DNA of 21,252 bases from Alphaproteobacteria bacterium. Lineage in GTDB: Bacteria > Pseudomonadota > Alphaproteobacteria > GCA-2731375. The stretch spans positions 1-21,252 of the forward strand of contig JASLMY010000060.1 in assembly GCA_030746295.1 (NCBI GenBank), given 5' to 3'. Numbering within the stretch: the first letter of the stretch is position 1; each line of letters begins with the position of its first letter. Under the pieces are notes generated by a model. It ran no database searches, was not told the origin of the DNA, and saw only the letters and a program-made list of their open reading frames with translations. This document shows, in pieces, positions 20,496 through 21,252 of the stretch. The position numbers were made by a program, and so were the translations under genes.

Positions 20496-21252
20496 CTACT
20501 TGCCGCTTTCGGGGTGGTACCAGGCGTAGGCCCGGGTCACCCAGAGGCGAAGTGCCCAGTCGACCAGGAAGCCCAGCAGCGTGATCCACATGACATAGGG
20601 AATGATCACGTCCATCGCCAGATAGCGGCGCACCAGGCCGATCCGATAGCCGAGCCCCTCGGTCGCCGCGATCATCTCGGCCGCGATCAGGAAGAGCCAG
20701 GCCGCGCCCAGGGTCAGCCGCGTGGTGTTGATCAGCCGCGGCATGATCTGCGGCAGCACGACGCGATAGACGACGGCGAAGTTCGAGGCACCCAGCGTCA
20801 GCGCCTTGGTGATCTGCTCGCGCGGCAGGGCGACGGTGGCGAGGATGATGTCGCGGGTGACGACGAAGACCGTGCCGATGAAGATCAGCACCACCTTGGC
20901 CTCCTCGCCGACGCCGAAGACGATGAAGAGGATCGGCAGCAGGGTCAGCGGCGGGATGATCGACAGCACGGTGATGAACGAGCCCAGCATGCGGCGCAGC
21001 AGCGGAAAGAGGGCGGCGTTGATGCCGACGAGCAGGCCGACCACGGCGCCCGAGAAGACGCCGATGAAGAGCCGCTTCAGGCTGGCCCAGGTATCCGTCC
21101 ACAACAACAGCTCGCCGGAGCGGCGGTCAGGCTCGCTCGCCATTCGCCACAATGCCTCCAGCATCCGCTGGAACGAGGGCAAGAGCTTATCGTTCGGGTT
21201 CGCCGCCTGCCGCGCCTCCGACGCGATCCAATAGACCACAATCACGATCACG
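20496..21252 (-). CDS. ABC transporter permease, TauC/SsuC/NrtB-type (5' end outside window)
   Basis: This inner-membrane subunit pairs with the ATPase encoded 11 bp downstream. At least six hydrophobic helices are visible, beginning with IVIVVYWIA at the window edge. The cytoplasmic EAA loop that docks on the ATPase reads EQITKALTLGASNFAVVYRVVLPQI, with the conserved alanine and glycine positions. Other family blocks are the ASLKRLFIGVFSGAVVG helix near the start of the permease domain and EGLGYRIGLVRRYLAMDVI near the end, ending in a basic/aromatic tail. The frame is open to the right edge, so the first helix and true start are probably outside. A substrate-binding protein gene is expected upstream, beyond the window. 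Family subgroup calls (nitrate, sulfonate, taurine, pyrimidine precursor) cannot be separated from this sequence alone. Confidence 0.9.
   Translation of the reverse strand, partial: VIVIVVYWIASEARQAANPNDKLLPSFQRMLEALWRMASEPDRRSGELLLWTDTWASLKRLFIGVFSGAVVGLLVGINAALFPLLRRMLGSFITVLSIIPPLTLLPILFIVFGVGEEAKVVLIFIGTVFVVTRDIILATVALPREQITKALTLGASNFAVVYRVVLPQIMPRLINTTRLTLGAAWLFLIAAEMIAATEGLGYRIGLVRRYLAMDVIIPYVMWITLLGFLVDWALRLWVTRAYAWYHPESGK

Noticed and set aside
20485..21102. Upstream extension of the ABC ATPase frame
   Set aside because: It overlaps the permease coding region in another frame; the GTG at 20484 has a proper ribosome site and leads directly into the ABC fold.

Overview
The window is about 21 kb of compact, high-GC DNA with GC-rich wobble positions. 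Gene content includes a DUF1194 protein, a covalent-FAD sarcosine/dimethylglycine-dehydrogenase-like enzyme, a TauC/SsuC-type ABC importer, a hemerythrin/DUF2249/NnrS-like cluster and c-type cytochromes. Together these suggest a metabolically versatile alphaproteobacterium, probably Rhodospirillales-like. That placement is an inference from gene content; no rRNA or marker gene is present. No tRNA, rRNA, CRISPR array, integrase or transposase was seen.

Layout. (1) 1-2860, plus strand: the 3' part of an EamA-family transporter, then a VOC metalloenzyme and a class III (GSAM-like) aminotransferase 3 bp apart. (2) 2973-4304, minus: a methyltransferase whose N-terminal half looks like two pieces of an alpha/beta-hydrolase in swapped order. 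(3) 4382-5926, minus: a hemerythrin-domain protein followed by two paralogous GNAT acetyltransferases. (4) 6031-7649, minus: a DUF2249 protein overlapping a 12-TM NnrS-like membrane protein, preceded by a near-perfect FNR/NNR-type box at the right distance from a -10 element. (5) 7740-10878, minus: an FlK-like hotdog thioesterase and a large molybdopterin oxidoreductase that lacks one expected FeS-cluster cysteine. (6) 11043-13107, plus: an exported DUF1194 (VWA-like) protein and an acyl-CoA dehydrogenase. (7) 13115-14856: a lower-GC stretch holding a cytochrome c'/c556-like protein and a diheme cytochrome c. (8) 14866-21252: a DapA-like lyase translationally coupled to an FAD/GcvT-type dehydrogenase (minus), a divergent Gfo/Idh/MocA protein (plus), and an ABC ATPase with its permease (minus, cut by the window edge).

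How the parts may work together. Regions 3 and 4 carry families repeatedly tied to NO/O2 chemistry and low-oxygen regulation. The FNR-type promoter is the strongest regulatory signal in the window. Region 5 is a compact two-gene unit pairing an unusual Mo enzyme with an acyl-CoA-type thioesterase; its substrate cannot be read from the sequence. Region 8 looks like uptake and catabolism of a small N-methylated or amino compound, but two of its enzymes (DapA-like, Gfo/Idh-like) lack residues considered catalytic in the classical members, so their reactions are open. Two copies of a dispersed palindromic repeat each sit between convergent genes (2876-2960 and 19473-19547).
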